From an uncultured Eubacteriales bacterium (lineage in GTDB: Bacteria > Bacillota > Clostridia > Oscillospirales > Oscillospiraceae): a stretch of 12,517 nucleotides of DNA. The position numbers and the translations under genes were made by a program. A model generated the notes under the pieces. It did no database searches. It was not told the DNA's origin and worked only from the letters and a program-made list of their open reading frames with translations. Below, piece after piece: positions 1 through 6,470 of this stretch. Position 1 is the stretch's first letter. Every line of letters begins with the position of its first letter. The stretch covers positions 1-12,517 of the forward strand of contig CAKTJM010000047.1 of assembly GCA_934567745.1 (NCBI GenBank). The letters run 5' to 3'.

Positions 1-85
1 AAATACTTCTCAGCCCACAAGTGTGCGAGTTGTCCGTCGAAGACGGACAGCGAGTGCGCGCAGGGGGCTGCATCCCCCCTGTCGG
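1..85. other. Gene-free left edge with hairpins
   Basis: No coding region with a start, ribosome binding site and recognisable product is visible here. There is a perfect 8-bp hairpin (TGTCCGTC, GAA loop, GACGGACA) at 31-49 and a second one at 61-81 (CAGGGGG / CCCCCTG). All three forward frames are open at the left edge (frame 1 to the TGA at 106-108), so this could be the 3' end of an upstream gene or of a structured RNA. The window does not allow a choice. Confidence 0.4.
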
Positions 86-111
86 AAAACCCCGCAGGGG
101 TTTTTTGACAG
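79..111 (+). terminator. Intrinsic terminator, first of three
   Basis: The stem AAAACCCC (86-93) pairs perfectly with GGGGTTTT (97-104) around a GCA loop, and the T run extends to 106. An outer CTGTC (79-83) / GACAG (107-111) pair can extend the structure. Because of the A run on its left side it could also act on minus-strand transcripts. Confidence 0.7.
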
Positions 112-116
112 TCTCG

Positions 117-148
117 AAAAAGAGACAGCTTCGGCTGTCTCTTTTTTT
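117..148 (+). terminator. Intrinsic terminator with TTCG tetraloop, second of three
   Basis: A perfect 13-bp stem (AAAAAGAGACAGC at 117-129 with GCTGTCTCTTTTT at 134-146) closes on a C(TTCG)G tetraloop and is followed by a T run ending at 148. The A-rich left arm makes it potentially bidirectional. It lies 10 bases after the first terminator. Confidence 0.85.
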
Positions 149-156
149 GCATCCCC

Positions 157-187
157 GGAGACAGCGCTCGCTGCCTCCTCTTTTTTT
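157..187 (+). terminator. Intrinsic terminator, third of three
   Basis: GGAG-A-CAGCG (157-166) pairs with CGCTG-C-CTCC (169-178), with one A/C mismatch, followed by TCTTTTTTT (179-187). Its sequence resembles the second terminator, as though duplicated and diverged. It ends only 4 bases before the -35 box of the blaI operon, so it shields that promoter from read-through. Confidence 0.65.
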
Positions 188-191
188 GCCC

Positions 192-220
192 TTGACAAGG
201 CCCTCCTACAGGTGTAGTAT
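192..220 (+). promoter_or_regulatory. Promoter of the blaI operon
   Basis: TTGACA (192-197) matches the -35 consensus exactly. A 17-base spacer leads to TAGTAT (215-220) as the -10 box. The first BlaI-type operator covers the spacer and -10, so repressor binding would directly exclude RNA polymerase. Confidence 0.8.
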
Positions 221-244
221 GATAGCGTTACTACATCTGTAGGA
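204..244 (+). promoter_or_regulatory. Paired BlaI/MecI-type operators
   Basis: There are two TACA-NN-TGTA dyads, TACAGGTGTA (207-216) and TACATCTGTA (232-241), the signature of BlaI/MecI/CopY-family operators. Together they form a large inverted repeat: the 16-base arm at 204-219 matches the reverse complement of 229-244 at 15 of 16 positions. Operator centres are 25 bases apart, so two dimers could sit side by side. The first operator overlaps the -10 box. The second lies in the expected 5' leader and shares bases with the AGGAGG ribosome binding site of blaI (241-246). Confidence 0.85.
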
Positions 245-253
245 GGAAATGCC

Positions 254-616
254 ATGAAACGCCCGACGGAAGCAGAGTGGGCCGTCCTGGAGGTCCTGTG
301 GACCGGCGAACGCCACGCCCTCGGCGAGGTCGTGGACGCGCTGCGTCCCACCCAGCATTGGAGCCGCAACACCGTCTTCACCTACCTCGACCGGATGGCC
401 AAGAAGGGCCTCGTCGCCATCGACCGCGCCCATCCGCGGCCCTACGCCGCCGCCGTCTCCCGGGAGGACTGCGCCCGACAGGAGCGGGCGGAGATCCTCG
501 ACAAGGTCTACCACGGCGCGGCCGGGGACCTCGTGGCCGCCTTTTTGCGCGAGAGCACCATCTCGCCCGAGGAGCGCGACCGGCTCCGGCGGCTGCTCGA
601 CGAGATGGAGGTGTGA
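254..616 (+). CDS. blaI: BlaI/MecI/CopY-family transcriptional repressor
   Basis: A 120-residue winged-helix repressor, the usual length for the family. In known members it binds TACA/TGTA dyads as a dimer and is inactivated when a partner BlaR1-type membrane protease is triggered. The N-terminal half holds the helix-turn-helix; residues 36-54, starting WSRNTVFTYLDRM, match the family recognition helix (W..NTV.T.L.R...KG), followed by a wing around residues 57-68. The C-terminal half (about 75-120) fits the dimerisation helices. The ATG at 254 has AGGAGG (241-246) at 7-base spacing. The gene sits behind its own double operator, so it is almost certainly autorepressed, and its stop is one base from the start of the M56 protease. 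The family call is firm. The inducer is unknown, and no beta-lactamase or PBP gene is in the window. Confidence 0.93.
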   Translation: MKRPTEAEWAVLEVLWTGERHALGEVVDALRPTQHWSRNTVFTYLDRMAKKGLVAIDRAHPRPYAAAVSREDCARQERAEILDKVYHGAAGDLVAAFLRESTISPEERDRLRRLLDEMEV

Positions 617-617
617 G

Positions 618-2639
618 ATGAGCTCGATTTGGTCCTTCCTGCTCCAGACCCTCACCGTGGCCGCGGCCGCCGGGCTGCTGCTGTGCGTCAAGCAGCTGCT
701 CGCCGACAAGCTCTCGCCGCGGTGGCAGTATGGCGTCTGGCTCATCCTGGCCGTGCGGCTGCTCGTCCCGGCCGGGACCGCGCGCGGCGTGCTGCTCCCC
801 CTGCCGCTCTGGGTGGAGACGTGGAAGAGCATCGCCGAGCGCGGGCTGGGATCCGCCTATGCCGATGCGTTCACGCCGGTCCGGCTCACGACGCCGTTCC
901 CGACGATCGTGGGCGCGCCGCAGAGCGTGACCGACTGGCTCTTCGTGATCTACGTCGCCGGGGTCGTGGCCGTCCTGCTGTGGTACCTGGCCAGCTACGC
1001 CCGCCTGCGGCTCCTGCTGCGGCGGGGCGGGGCGCTCCCCGCGGAGCAGCTGGCCCAGGTCGCGGCCGTGGCGGAGCGGTACGGGCTGCGCAGCTGCCGC
1101 GCCGTCGTCGTGCCGGGGCTGCCGTCCGCCTTCGTGTGCGGCGTGATCCGCCCCGTCCTCGCCCTGCCCGAGGAGGACGTGGACGACAAGGTGCTCCTGC
1201 ACGAGCTGCTCCACCTCCACTACCGCGACGCGCTGCAGAGCATCGGCTGGTGCGTCCTGCGTGCCCTGCACTGGTGCGATCCCTTCCTCCAATACGTCTT
1301 CGACCGCATCGGCAACGACATGGAGTCCCTCTGCGACCAGCGCGTGCTGGAACGGCTGGAGGGCGAGGAGCGCCGCGCCTACGGCGTGATCCTCCTCTCC
1401 ATGGCCAACGACCGCTATCCGCGCGCGCCAGGGACCACCTCGCTCTCCAACGGCGGGCGGAACATCGCCCGGCGCATCGCCGCCATCGTGCGGTTCCGCA
1501 AGTACCCGCGCGGGATGGCCCTCGTCTCCGTCTGCGTCGCCGTGGCGCTCGCCGCGCCGCTGCTCGTGGGGACCGTCGCCCTGGCCGGGCGGGATGCCTA
1601 CACCGTCCGGCCGGGCGAGCTGGATCAGACGATGGCCCTCACCCGCCTGCGCCGCTGCACCACCCTCGCCGGGGCGCTGGACACCTACGCCAAGGGCCTG
1701 CGCTACGGCTACGGGCTGTATCTCGCGACCGCGTCCCCGCTGAGCGAGCAGGAGCGGCTGTACGGCGCGATGCAGGACGGGATCTCGGACACTCAGATCC
1801 GGACCGTCCCCGCGGGCGTGACCCTCGCGCCGGATCCCGGCCCGCTGTTTTTGGACCTGGCCCAGCGTGAGGACGGCTCCTACGGCGCGCGGATCGCCTT
1901 CTGCGCCTGGTGGTGGGCCGACGCGGACGGCGCGCCGCTCGGGACGGACCGGGAGGGGAGCCGGGCCGTGGCCGGCTTCCTCGTCCGCACCGTGCGGCTC
2001 TGGCAGGAGGACGGGGCCTGGGTCGTCGCCCCCGAGGGGGACTGGACCTGGAACGTCTACCGGGACGACTACGACCCCGACGACTCCACGTACCTGTCGC
2101 TCCGCTACGCCGAATGGCTCGATCCCGAGATGCTCCGGACCTACACCGCCCAGGGCGTGGCCGGGACCCTTCGGATCGACGTGCGCACGCAGTATCTCAT
2201 CGACGATACGGCCCGCACGGAGACGGACTTCTTCGGCTTCGCCACCTACCGCGAGGACAGCTCGCTCCGTCCGGACGCGGCGTTCTCCGAGGTGCGCTAT
2301 ACGGCGGACATCTGCTACACGCTGACGGACGAGGGCCGCCGCGCGGGGGCGCGGCTCTACGGGATGCGCGACACGGCGCTCTGGGCCCCGGACCAGGCGC
2401 CCACCGTCGATCCCTATCGGGGCCTGTCGCCCGGCTCCTCCGCCGGGAGCAGCGAGGGCGTGAACGCCTGCCGCTACTACGTCACGGACGAGTGGGACGG
2501 GACCTGCCGCGACCTCAGCAGCGGCACCGTGGAGCAGGACCCTGTGACCGGGCTGGCCGTCCCGCCGTGCGGCTATCAGGTCGAATTCCTGTTGGACGAC
2601 CGCGTCGTGGACCGGTTCCGTGTCGGGGAGGTGGCGTGA
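618..2639 (+). CDS. M56-family (BlaR1-type) membrane metalloprotease/sensor with atypical C-terminal domain
   Basis: A 673-residue protein. Residues about 8-27, 36-55, 105-125 and 300-323 are hydrophobic segments, giving the four-helix layout of BlaR1/MecR1. The zinc protease motif HELLH is at 195-199, and the third-ligand region NDMESLCDQRVL follows (E236), as in M56 peptidases. In known systems this cytoplasmic-side protease inactivates the BlaI repressor after an extracellular domain senses a ligand. Here the region after the last helix (about 325-673) is not recognisable as a penicillin-binding domain. It contains a single lysine (K359) and no SxxK motif, so the usual acylation site is absent. 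This domain is rich in Asp, Tyr and Trp and has several cysteines. The ATG at 618 lies one base after the blaI stop (translational coupling), and the stop overlaps the start of the next gene. The family and partnership with blaI are secure; the signal sensed is not known. Confidence 0.9.
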   Translation: MSSIWSFLLQTLTVAAAAGLLLCVKQLLADKLSPRWQYGVWLILAVRLLVPAGTARGVLLPLPLWVETWKSIAERGLGSAYADAFTPVRLTTPFPTIVGAPQSVTDWLFVIYVAGVVAVLLWYLASYARLRLLLRRGGALPAEQLAQVAAVAERYGLRSCRAVVVPGLPSAFVCGVIRPVLALPEEDVDDKVLLHELLHLHYRDALQSIGWCVLRALHWCDPFLQYVFDRIGNDMESLCDQRVLERLEGEERRAYGVILLSMANDRYPRAPGTTSLSNGGRNIARRIAAIVRFRKYPRGMALVSVCVAVALAAPLLVGTVALAGRDAYTVRPGELDQTMALTRLRRCTTLAGALDTYAKGLRYGYGLYLATASPLSEQERLYGAMQDGISDTQIRTVPAGVTLAPDPGPLFLDLAQREDGSYGARIAFCAWWWADADGAPLGTDREGSRAVAGFLVRTVRLWQEDGAWVVAPEGDWTWNVYRDDYDPDDSTYLSLRYAEWLDPEMLRTYTAQGVAGTLRIDVRTQYLIDDTARTETDFFGFATYREDSSLRPDAAFSEVRYTADICYTLTDEGRRAGARLYGMRDTALWAPDQAPTVDPYRGLSPGSSAGSSEGVNACRYYVTDEWDGTCRDLSSGTVEQDPVTGLAVPPCGYQVEFLLDDRVVDRFRVGEVA

Positions 2640-3196
2640 TGGACCGCAAGCTGCTCGCCTCGGCCGTCGGCAAGATCGCCTGGGCCTACCTGCTGCTGCA
2701 CCTCGATGTGAAGGTCATGGGGCTCGACCTCCTCCCGTCCTGGGGGGCGTGGCTGCTCATCCTCTCCGCCCTGCGGCCCCTGGCCGAGGTCGTCCCGTCC
2801 GCCGCGCTCCTGCGGCCGCTGGGGATCGCGCTGGCCGCGTGGTCCGCCGTCTGCTGGCTCCCGCTGGGGCTGTCTGAGGGCGGCTGGCTCGTCCAGCTCG
2901 TCGGGCTGGTCATGCAGATCCTGGCGCTCTACTGCCATTTCCAGCTGCTGACCGATCTGGCCGTCCTGGCCGGGCGGATCGGGGCCCCGGACCGCCGCCT
3001 GCGGGTCCTGCGGACCGTGTACACCGTGCTGCTGACCCTCTTCGCCCTGCCGCTCGGGTGGGCGGAGTGGCCGCTGGAGCAGGTCCTCCCGCTGGCCCTG
3101 GTCAACGTCGTCGTGGCCATCTGGATCTTCGTCGTCCTGTGCGGCCTGCGCGCCGAGCTGCTGCGCGGCGCGGCCCAGACGGATCCCGATCTGTGA
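2639..3196 (+). CDS. Small polytopic membrane protein, function unknown
   Basis: A 185-residue, strongly hydrophobic protein with about five membrane segments (roughly 33-50, 58-77, 82-110, 121-141 and 148-170). The N-terminal stretch has the pattern KIAWAYLLLHLD...LDLLPSWGAWLLILSAL, which resembles uncharacterised Clostridia membrane proteins from memory; this was not verified by a search. No catalytic motif is seen. The ATG at 2639 overlaps the stop of the M56 protease (TGATG), with GGGGAGG just upstream, so the two are translationally coupled. It is the last gene of the operon, before the terminator at 3203. The coupling suggests it works with the BlaI/M56 pair, perhaps as an effector at the membrane or an accessory to the sensor. 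That role is inference from position only. Confidence 0.8.
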   Translation: MDRKLLASAVGKIAWAYLLLHLDVKVMGLDLLPSWGAWLLILSALRPLAEVVPSAALLRPLGIALAAWSAVCWLPLGLSEGGWLVQLVGLVMQILALYCHFQLLTDLAVLAGRIGAPDRRLRVLRTVYTVLLTLFALPLGWAEWPLEQVLPLALVNVVVAIWIFVVLCGLRAELLRGAAQTDPDL

Positions 3197-3202
3197 GTTT
3201 TC

Positions 3203-3245
3203 GGCTCCTCCGGCAAGGATCGCCCGCCGGAGGAGCCTCTTTTTT
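3203..3245 (+). terminator. Intrinsic terminator of the blaI operon
   Basis: A perfect 12-bp stem (GGCTCCTCCGGC at 3203-3214 with GCCGGAGGAGCC at 3226-3237) and an 11-base loop, followed by TCTTTTTT. It begins 6 bases after the stop codon of the membrane-protein gene. Confidence 0.93.
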
Positions 3246-3259
3246 GTCCAGATCCACAG

Positions 3260-3289
3260 TTGCCATCGGGGGGGCGATGGGTGTATCAT
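3260..3289 (+). promoter_or_regulatory. Promoter of the tryptophan transport operon
   Basis: TTGCCA (3260-3265), 18 bases, then TATCAT (3284-3289). A start near 3296 would put the T-box leader at the right place. Each box has mismatches to consensus, so the call rests partly on position between the upstream terminator and the leader. Confidence 0.6.
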
Positions 3290-3310
3290 ATGGGCAAGTC
3301 AAAAAGACAG

Positions 3311-3595
3311 CAAACCAGTGAGTAAGAGTAGTAACGTCAGGGCAGACCCCCACAGAGAGCCGCGGATGGTGGGATCGCGGCGGGCGAGCCGGACGCGAAT
3401 GGACTTACGAGGGCGGAACGAACGCTGCACCACGCAGTCAGTAGTGACCGACGGGGACCGCACCCGTTATCCGGGCGGCATATGTGATGGCATATGACAA
3501 AGAGCGGGCGCGCTGCGTCAAGTTGGGTGGTACCGCAGGACTTCGGTCTTGTCCCATTTCGTCGAAGAGATGACGAGAGGGACAGGGCTTTTTTT
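3311..3595 (+). promoter_or_regulatory. T-box leader, tryptophan (UGG) specifier
   Basis: A complete T-box riboswitch that reads tRNA charging and allows transcription when tRNA-Trp is uncharged. Stem I opens with the AGTAAGAGTAGTAACG stretch (3321-3336), then AGAGAG and a distal hairpin (3359-3381, loop GGTGGG). The specifier loop reads GAA-TGG-ACTTACGAGG, in the same arrangement as other T-boxes (GAA, codon, A), which places the specifier TGG at 3400-3402. Linker hairpins follow: ACGGG/CCCGT (3451-3467) and CATATG/CATATG (3479-3496). The antiterminator has GGG (3525-3527) / CCC (3553-3555), the canonical 7-base bulge TGGTACC (3528-3534), then GCAGGAC (3535-3541) / GTCTTGT (3546-3552). The competing terminator is listed separately. 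The codon directly ties the downstream transporter to tryptophan. Confidence 0.93.
3548..3595 (+). terminator. T-box regulated terminator
   Basis: CTTGTCCC (3548-3555) and TTTCGTC (3557-3563) pair with GACGAGA (3572-3578) and GGGACAGG (3579-3586). There is one bulged A and a few G-T wobbles, and a run of seven T (3589-3595) follows. Its 5' arm shares bases 3548-3555 with the antiterminator, so the two folds exclude one another. Confidence 0.9.
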
Positions 3596-3665
3596 GTTGC
3601 CCATCCTTCCTCCCCCTCCAACCATCGAACAACACTATTTTGATCGTGAAAAGGAGAAAACGAAC

Positions 3666-4667
3666 ATGAAGAACTTCAAGAGACTCATCTGCGCCGCTCT
3701 GGCCCTCACCTCCGCCGTGGCCCTGTGCGCCTGCGGCACCCAGACCACCACCGACGACGGCTCCACCGCCGAGAACAAGGACGTCCCCATCATCGGCATC
3801 AGCCAGTACGGCCAGCACGGCTCCCTGGACAACTGCCGCACCGGCTTCCTCCAGGGCCTGGAGGAGGCGGGCCTGGTCGAGGGCGTCGATTACAAGGTCG
3901 ATTACCAGAACGCCAACTTCGACGACAACCTCGCCATCCAGATCGGTCAGGCCTTCTCCGCTGAGGACGCCGCCCTGATGGTCGGCATCGCCACCCCCGC
4001 CGCCACCGCGTGCTACGCCGCCGCGGAGGACAAGGACATCCCCGTCATCTTCACCGCCATCACCGACCCCGTCGGCGCGAAGCTCGACTCCGGCAACATC
4101 ACCGGCACCTCCGACGTCCTGCCCGTCGAGGGCCAGCTGAAGCTGATCCGCGCCTTACAGCCCGACGCCGAGACCATCGGCATCGTCTACACCACCAGCG
4201 AGGCCAACTCCGTCTACTCCATCGGCATCTATGAGGACATGGCCGCCGACTACGGCTTCACCATCGAGGCCGTCGGCGTCACCGCCCAGTCCGAGGTCAC
4301 CCAGGCCGTGGACAGCCTGATCGCCAAGGGCGTCGATTGCATCTCCAACCTGACCGACAACAACGTCGTCGGTGTGCTCGGCTCCATCCTGGAGAAGACC
4401 AACGAGGCGGGCATCCCCGTCTACGGCTCCGAGATCGAGCAGGTCAAGCTCGGCTGCGTCGCCGGTGCGGGCCTCGACTACGTCCAGCTCGGCATCCAGA
4501 CCGGCAAGATGGCCGCCCGCGTCCTCACCGGCGAGGCCACCTGCGCCGACATGCCCTATGAGGTCATCGAGAACTACGGCCTGTACATCAACAGCAAGGC
4601 GATCGCCGAGCTGGGCCTGACCCTCCCCGAGGACATCGCCTCCCAGGCGGAGGAGGTCGGCGCGTGA
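3666..4667 (+). CDS. trpX: Tryptophan ABC importer, substrate-binding lipoprotein (TrpX type)
   Basis: A 333-residue extracytoplasmic solute-binding lipoprotein of the ABC_sub_bind (PF04392) type. The signal peptide has a basic start (MKNFKR), a hydrophobic core and the lipobox LCAC, with the lipidated cysteine at residue 23. A TTTDDGSTAENKD linker leads into the binding fold. The mature protein starts VPIIGISQYGQHGSLD and has the family pattern of repeated Rossmann-like halves (VGIATPAATACY, VIFTAITDPVGAKL, GIVYTTSEANSV). The ATG at 3666 follows AAGGAG (3651-3656); upstream in-frame starts fall inside the T-box terminator. The family as a whole has many poorly defined substrates. Here the UGG T-box gives independent evidence for tryptophan. 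Codon use is very biased (GCC, ATC, GTC, GAC), which suggests high expression. The permease and ATPase genes follow. Confidence 0.9.
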   Translation: MKNFKRLICAALALTSAVALCACGTQTTTDDGSTAENKDVPIIGISQYGQHGSLDNCRTGFLQGLEEAGLVEGVDYKVDYQNANFDDNLAIQIGQAFSAEDAALMVGIATPAATACYAAAEDKDIPVIFTAITDPVGAKLDSGNITGTSDVLPVEGQLKLIRALQPDAETIGIVYTTSEANSVYSIGIYEDMAADYGFTIEAVGVTAQSEVTQAVDSLIAKGVDCISNLTDNNVVGVLGSILEKTNEAGIPVYGSEIEQVKLGCVAGAGLDYVQLGIQTGKMAARVLTGEATCADMPYEVIENYGLYINSKAIAELGLTLPEDIASQAEEVGA

Positions 4668-4693
4668 GCTGACCCGCACCACACGAAGAACGC

Positions 4694-4721
4694 CCCGCCG
4701 GACCAGCGCTGGTCCGGCGGG
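4694..4721. repeat. Perfect 28-base palindrome between trpX and trpY
   Basis: CCCGCCGGACCAGC (4694-4707) is followed directly by its exact reverse complement (4708-4721). As RNA it would form a very stable GC-rich stem of about 12 bp with a 4-base loop. No T run follows, so it is not a standard terminator. It fits an mRNA-protecting or partly attenuating hairpin that would keep binding-protein mRNA more abundant than permease mRNA. A protein-binding site is a less likely alternative. Confidence 0.75.
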
Positions 4722-4756
4722 CGCATCCCTGTCATAGACCAGAAGGAGGGACCGCC

Positions 4757-5695
4757 ATGTCCGACCTCATCGCCACGACGCTGACCCAGGGCTGCATCTA
4801 CGCCCTGCTGTCCTTCGGCGTGTACATCACCTACACCGTCCTCGACTTCCCAGACCTGACCGTGGACGGCTCCTTCCCCCTCGGGGCGGCCGTCACGGCG
4901 GTCCTGCTCCTGCGGGGGGTCGATCCCTGGCTGACCCTCCTGGCGGCGGCCGCCGTCGGGGCGATCGCCGGGCTGTGCACCGGCCTGATCCACGTGAAGC
5001 TCGGCGTGCGCGACCTGCTGGCCGGTATCATCACCATGACGGCCCTCTCGTCCGTCAACCTGCTCATCGCGGGGTCGAACCTCAACGTGGACCGGAGCGT
5101 GGACACCATCTTCTCCTCCGGCCTGGCGCAGTCCCTGCTGGGCGGACAGACCCTGACGATCCGCAAGCTCGCCACCGCCTTCGTCCTGGCCGTGGTGGTG
5201 AAGCTGATCCTCGACGCCTACTTCCGCACGAAGTCCGGCCTGCTCCTGCGGGCCGTCGGCGACAACGGGACGCTCGTCACCACCCTCGCCAAGGACAAGG
5301 GCAACATGAAGATCCTCGGCGTCGTCCTGGCCAACGCGCTCGTCGCCCTCTGCGGCGGCGTCCTGTGTCAGGAGCAGCGGAGCTACTCCGCCGTCATGGG
5401 CATCGGCCAGGTCGTCTTCGGCCTCGCCACGGTCATCATCGGCATCTCGCTCGTCCGGTTCTTCGCCGGGTCCCGCGGGGCCGCGAAGCTGCGGAAGGTC
5501 CCGGCGCTCAAGTGGTTGGCCAGCCCGAAGGGCACCACCGCCGTCTTCCTCGGCAGCATCCTGTACAAGTTCTGCATCCAGATCGCCATCAACGCCGGTC
5601 TGCCCGCCAACATGCTCAAGCTGATCACGGCGGTGCTGTTCCTGGTGGTCCTGGTGGCGGCCGGGCGAAAGGGGGAGGCGATCATCCATGCTTGA
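4757..5695 (+). CDS. trpY: Tryptophan ABC importer, permease (TrpY type)
   Basis: A 312-residue integral membrane permease of the BPD_transp_2 (LivH/LivM/RbsC-like) superfamily. It forms the membrane channel with the lipoprotein before it and the ATPase after it. The start, GCIYALLSFGVYITYTVLDF followed by PDLTVDGSFPLGAAV, carries the TVDGSF pattern typical of permeases paired with PF04392 binding proteins. Hydrophobic segments are spread along the length (for example residues about 5-28, 35-50, 52-75, 139-156, 195-215, 220-240 and a final one near 285-305). A central loop, RTKSGLLLRAVGDN, resembles the ATPase-coupling EAA-like loop. The ATG at 4757 has AGGAGG (4744-4749) at 7-base spacing. 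The last 8 bases overlap the ATPase gene. Confidence 0.88.
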   Translation: MSDLIATTLTQGCIYALLSFGVYITYTVLDFPDLTVDGSFPLGAAVTAVLLLRGVDPWLTLLAAAAVGAIAGLCTGLIHVKLGVRDLLAGIITMTALSSVNLLIAGSNLNVDRSVDTIFSSGLAQSLLGGQTLTIRKLATAFVLAVVVKLILDAYFRTKSGLLLRAVGDNGTLVTTLAKDKGNMKILGVVLANALVALCGGVLCQEQRSYSAVMGIGQVVFGLATVIIGISLVRFFAGSRGAAKLRKVPALKWLASPKGTTAVFLGSILYKFCIQIAINAGLPANMLKLITAVLFLVVLVAAGRKGEAIIHA

Positions 5696-6452
5696 GCTGA
5701 AGGGCATCACGAAGATCTACAACCGCGGGACCGTCACGGAGATGACGCTCTTCGACGGCTTCGACCTGACCGTCCCGGACGGGCAGTTCGTCTCCATCGT
5801 CGGCAGCAACGGCTCCGGCAAGACCTCCCTGCTGAACATCCTCTCCGGCACCGTGTCCATCGACGGCGGACAGATCCTGTCCGACGGGGTGGACATCCAG
5901 AAGAAGAAGGAGTTCCGCCGGTACGAGACGATGGGCCGGGTGTATCAGGACCCCGCCCTGGGCACCTGCCCGAGCCTGACCGTGCTGGAGAACCTGTCCC
6001 TGGCGGACAACAAGGGCAAGCGGTTCGGCCTGGGCCGCGGGGTGGACCGCCGCCGCGTGGCGGAGTACCGCGACCAGCTCGCGTCTCTGGGGCTGGGGCT
6101 GGAGGACAAGCTGGACGTGCCGATGGGCGCGCTCTCCGGCGGCCAGCGGCAGGCGATCGCCCTGCTGATGGCGACGCTCACGCCGCTGCGGCTGCTCCTG
6201 CTCGACGAGCACACGGCAGCGCTCGACCCGAAGACCGCCGAGACGATCATGGCGCTCACGGGCAAGCTGGTGGCGGAGAAGAAGCTGACGGCGCTGATGG
6301 TCACGCATAACCTGCGGTACGCGCTGGAGTACGGCGACCGCCTGCTCATGCTCAGCCACGGGCAGAGCGTCCTCGACCGGGCCGGGGAGGAGAAGCGGCA
6401 GACCTCGACGGAGGAGCTGCTGGACCTGTTCAACCGGATCAGTGTGCTGTGA
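5688..6452 (+). CDS. trpZ: Tryptophan ABC importer, ATP-binding protein (TrpZ type)
   Basis: A 254-residue ABC ATPase that powers the importer on the cytoplasmic side. Walker A is GSNGSGKT (39-46), the Q-loop is at Q87 (VYQDPALGT), the signature LSGGQRQ starts at 149, Walker B is LLLLDEH with D173 and catalytic E174, and the H-loop is VTHN with H207. All nucleotide-binding residues are intact. The residue after the catalytic Glu is His (DEH) instead of the common Pro (DEP); this appears, from memory, to be a feature of this transporter branch. The start overlaps the permease stop by 8 bases and is served by GGGGGAGG at 5671-5678. It is the last gene of the operon. Confidence 0.9.
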   Translation: MLELKGITKIYNRGTVTEMTLFDGFDLTVPDGQFVSIVGSNGSGKTSLLNILSGTVSIDGGQILSDGVDIQKKKEFRRYETMGRVYQDPALGTCPSLTVLENLSLADNKGKRFGLGRGVDRRRVAEYRDQLASLGLGLEDKLDVPMGALSGGQRQAIALLMATLTPLRLLLLDEHTAALDPKTAETIMALTGKLVAEKKLTALMVTHNLRYALEYGDRLLMLSHGQSVLDRAGEEKRQTSTEELLDLFNRISVL

Positions 6453-6470
6453 GACGGCATCGAAACGAAT

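Noticed and set aside
21..242. Short plus-strand open frames across the left edge
   Set aside because: They read through three terminators and the blaI promoter/operator, and the translation follows the hairpin repeats rather than any protein pattern.
254..3196. Classical beta-lactam resistance locus
   Set aside because: A BlaI repressor and M56 protease are present, but there is no beta-lactamase or PBP gene, and the sensor domain lacks SxxK.
3549..3665. Longer N-terminus for the tryptophan-binding lipoprotein
   Set aside because: The upstream part lies in the T-box terminator and would bury the signal peptide and lipobox; the ATG at 3666 has a proper ribosome binding site.
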